From Moraxellaceae bacterium (lineage in GTDB: Bacteria; Pseudomonadota; Gammaproteobacteria; Burkholderiales; Rhodocyclaceae): a stretch of DNA of 64,000 nucleotides. Where the stretch lies: positions 28,517 through 92,516 of the forward strand of contig JAVHYF010000011.1 in NCBI GenBank assembly GCA_031119205.1, in the 5' to 3' direction. The notes beneath the pieces were generated by a model. The model ran no database searches, was not told the origin of the DNA, and saw only the letters and a list, made by a program, of their open reading frames with translations. The stretch's first letter is position 1; each line of letters starts with the position of its first letter. This document shows, piece after piece, positions 63,295 through 64,000 of the stretch. Both the position numbers and the translations under genes were made by a program.

Positions 63295-63648
63295 ATGAAA
63301 ATCTCCGTCAAGAAAGTGGTTGTGGCTGCTATCTGCTTGGTGAGCGCAATCGTCGTTAGCGTTCTGCTACAACCGCGGGGTGAACCGGAGTCGCTCGTTG
63401 TGGAGGGTATTCCGGTTGATGTGGAGATCGAAAAGTTCTCCGTCAAGGGCACGCACACGAGAGTCGCCAGGTTCTCTATCGCTTCCGTTCGCGGGAGGTT
63501 TGTGCTGAACGTTCTCGGACGGCCCGATGTTGAGAGTCAGGTTCGTGCGGGAAAGACCATCAAGTTTCGCGTCGCAAAAAATGACTACCTCAGAATGGAC
63601 GATGGGGTGTCTGTCGGGGTGGAGTTGCTTCCTCAAGACCAGAGGTAG
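63295..63648 (+). CDS. Small membrane-anchored hypothetical protein
   Basis: 117 residues from ATG 63295 (MKISVKKVVVAAICLVSAIV), with AAAGGCGGG just upstream. An N-terminal membrane helix or uncleaved signal (about 7-25) is followed by a beta-rich domain (VDVEIEKFSVKGTHTRVARF, KTIKFRVAKNDYLRMDDGVS). It is clearly less GC-rich and uses less biased codons than its neighbours, which suggests recent gain. I recognise no family. It follows rhlE after 77 bases and a hairpin. Confidence 0.6.
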   Translation: MKISVKKVVVAAICLVSAIVVSVLLQPRGEPESLVVEGIPVDVEIEKFSVKGTHTRVARFSIASVRGRFVLNVLGRPDVESQVRAGKTIKFRVAKNDYLRMDDGVSVGVELLPQDQR

Positions 63649-64000
63649 TCTTCACGTCGTGCAGACCTTCACATGACGGGCGCCGGATGTTTCCTCCCCC
63701 GTCGCATGCCGCTGAGCGAGACCTGAGGCCCTGCAAGCTTGCGCCCAACGCATCCTTCCCGATGGGGCGCTTCTGGTGCAGCGACGCTCGGGACTGGTGC
63801 TCCACAGGGCAGGACATCCGGGCGACCAGCATCGCTGGTCTCGCGCGCCACGCATGCACTGGCGCTCAGGTGTCGATGTAGCCCCACGGCTGGCGCGGCT
63901 TTCCGCCCGCCGCCCCGGCAAGCATGAGGCTTATCACCCCACCGCACGCCGGCATGGCACGTGGTTTGCTCGAACCGCATCAGAGTAGAAGCAGACAGAG
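63649..64000. other. Window end, no gene supported
   Basis: 352 bases with open frames in several registers but none with a ribosome-binding site, a family signature or consistent codon bias. A gene could start beyond the window edge. Confidence 0.35.

Noticed and set aside
63669..63980. 103-codon minus-strand open frame near the window end
   Set aside because: Composition (Cys, His, Arg, Pro) is that of random high-GC sequence; no ribosome-binding site or family signature.

Overview
The window is high-GC DNA packed with tightly spaced genes, and it reads as the chromosome of a Gram-negative betaproteobacterium. Signs are the glyA-nrdR-ribD order, the grpE-dnaK-dnaJ order with sigma-32-type promoters, several chemoreceptors, OmpA-like lipoproteins and secreted beta-barrel proteins. 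A Rhodocyclales-type freshwater or methylotrophic lineage is my guess; no rRNA or tRNA gene is present to confirm it.

Layout. 1-21346, almost all minus strand: a cut-off 3-mercaptopyruvate sulfurtransferase, a small transglutaminase, a plus-strand chemoreceptor, a circularly permuted ATP-grasp/alpha-E fusion, a GH130-like protein with a polysaccharide flippase, a giant transglutaminase/DUF2126 protein, a DUF6607 protein, a MoxR-DUF58-VWA operon, a membrane-anchored trypsin-like protease and a soluble sensor-CheW protein. The transglutaminase/ATP-grasp/alpha-E set is a known conserved association thought to make or modify peptides, and MoxR-DUF58-VWA is a known chaperone-like set. 21347-28869: DEAD-box helicase deaD, a second chemoreceptor, a ketoacyl synthase III family enzyme and an MFS transporter. 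29024-34734: the heat-shock block grpE-dnaK-dnaJ, split between dnaK and dnaJ by a four-helix-bundle (23S IVP-like) gene lying inside inverted arrays of GTGAAA units, with a Ser/Thr kinase-cNMP protein divergent from grpE.

34904-48769: an EF-hand-like protein, a tandem AP2-domain protein, and a four-gene, partly translationally coupled minus-strand operon of secreted DUF11/SdrD-like repeat proteins, one with a probable C-terminal outer-membrane barrel. 49082-55076: moeB, a coupled pair encoding a membrane TIR protein and an OmpA-like lipoprotein, then ribD, nrdR and glyA. 55348-59221: a YfbK-like VWA lipoprotein, an ECF sigma factor and a membrane partner that may be its anti-sigma factor. 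59299-64000: a pectinesterase with a 63-serine linker, an rhlE-type helicase with a long Gly/Arg/Asn-rich tail, and a small membrane-anchored protein.

Most interesting: the IVP-like gene framed by GTGAAA arrays between dnaK and dnaJ, which supplies dnaK's stop codon and sits in dnaJ's ribosome-binding region, with a gene-less copy of the same arrays between nrdR and glyA; the TIR-TM/OmpA lipoprotein pair; and the DUF11 surface-protein operon.
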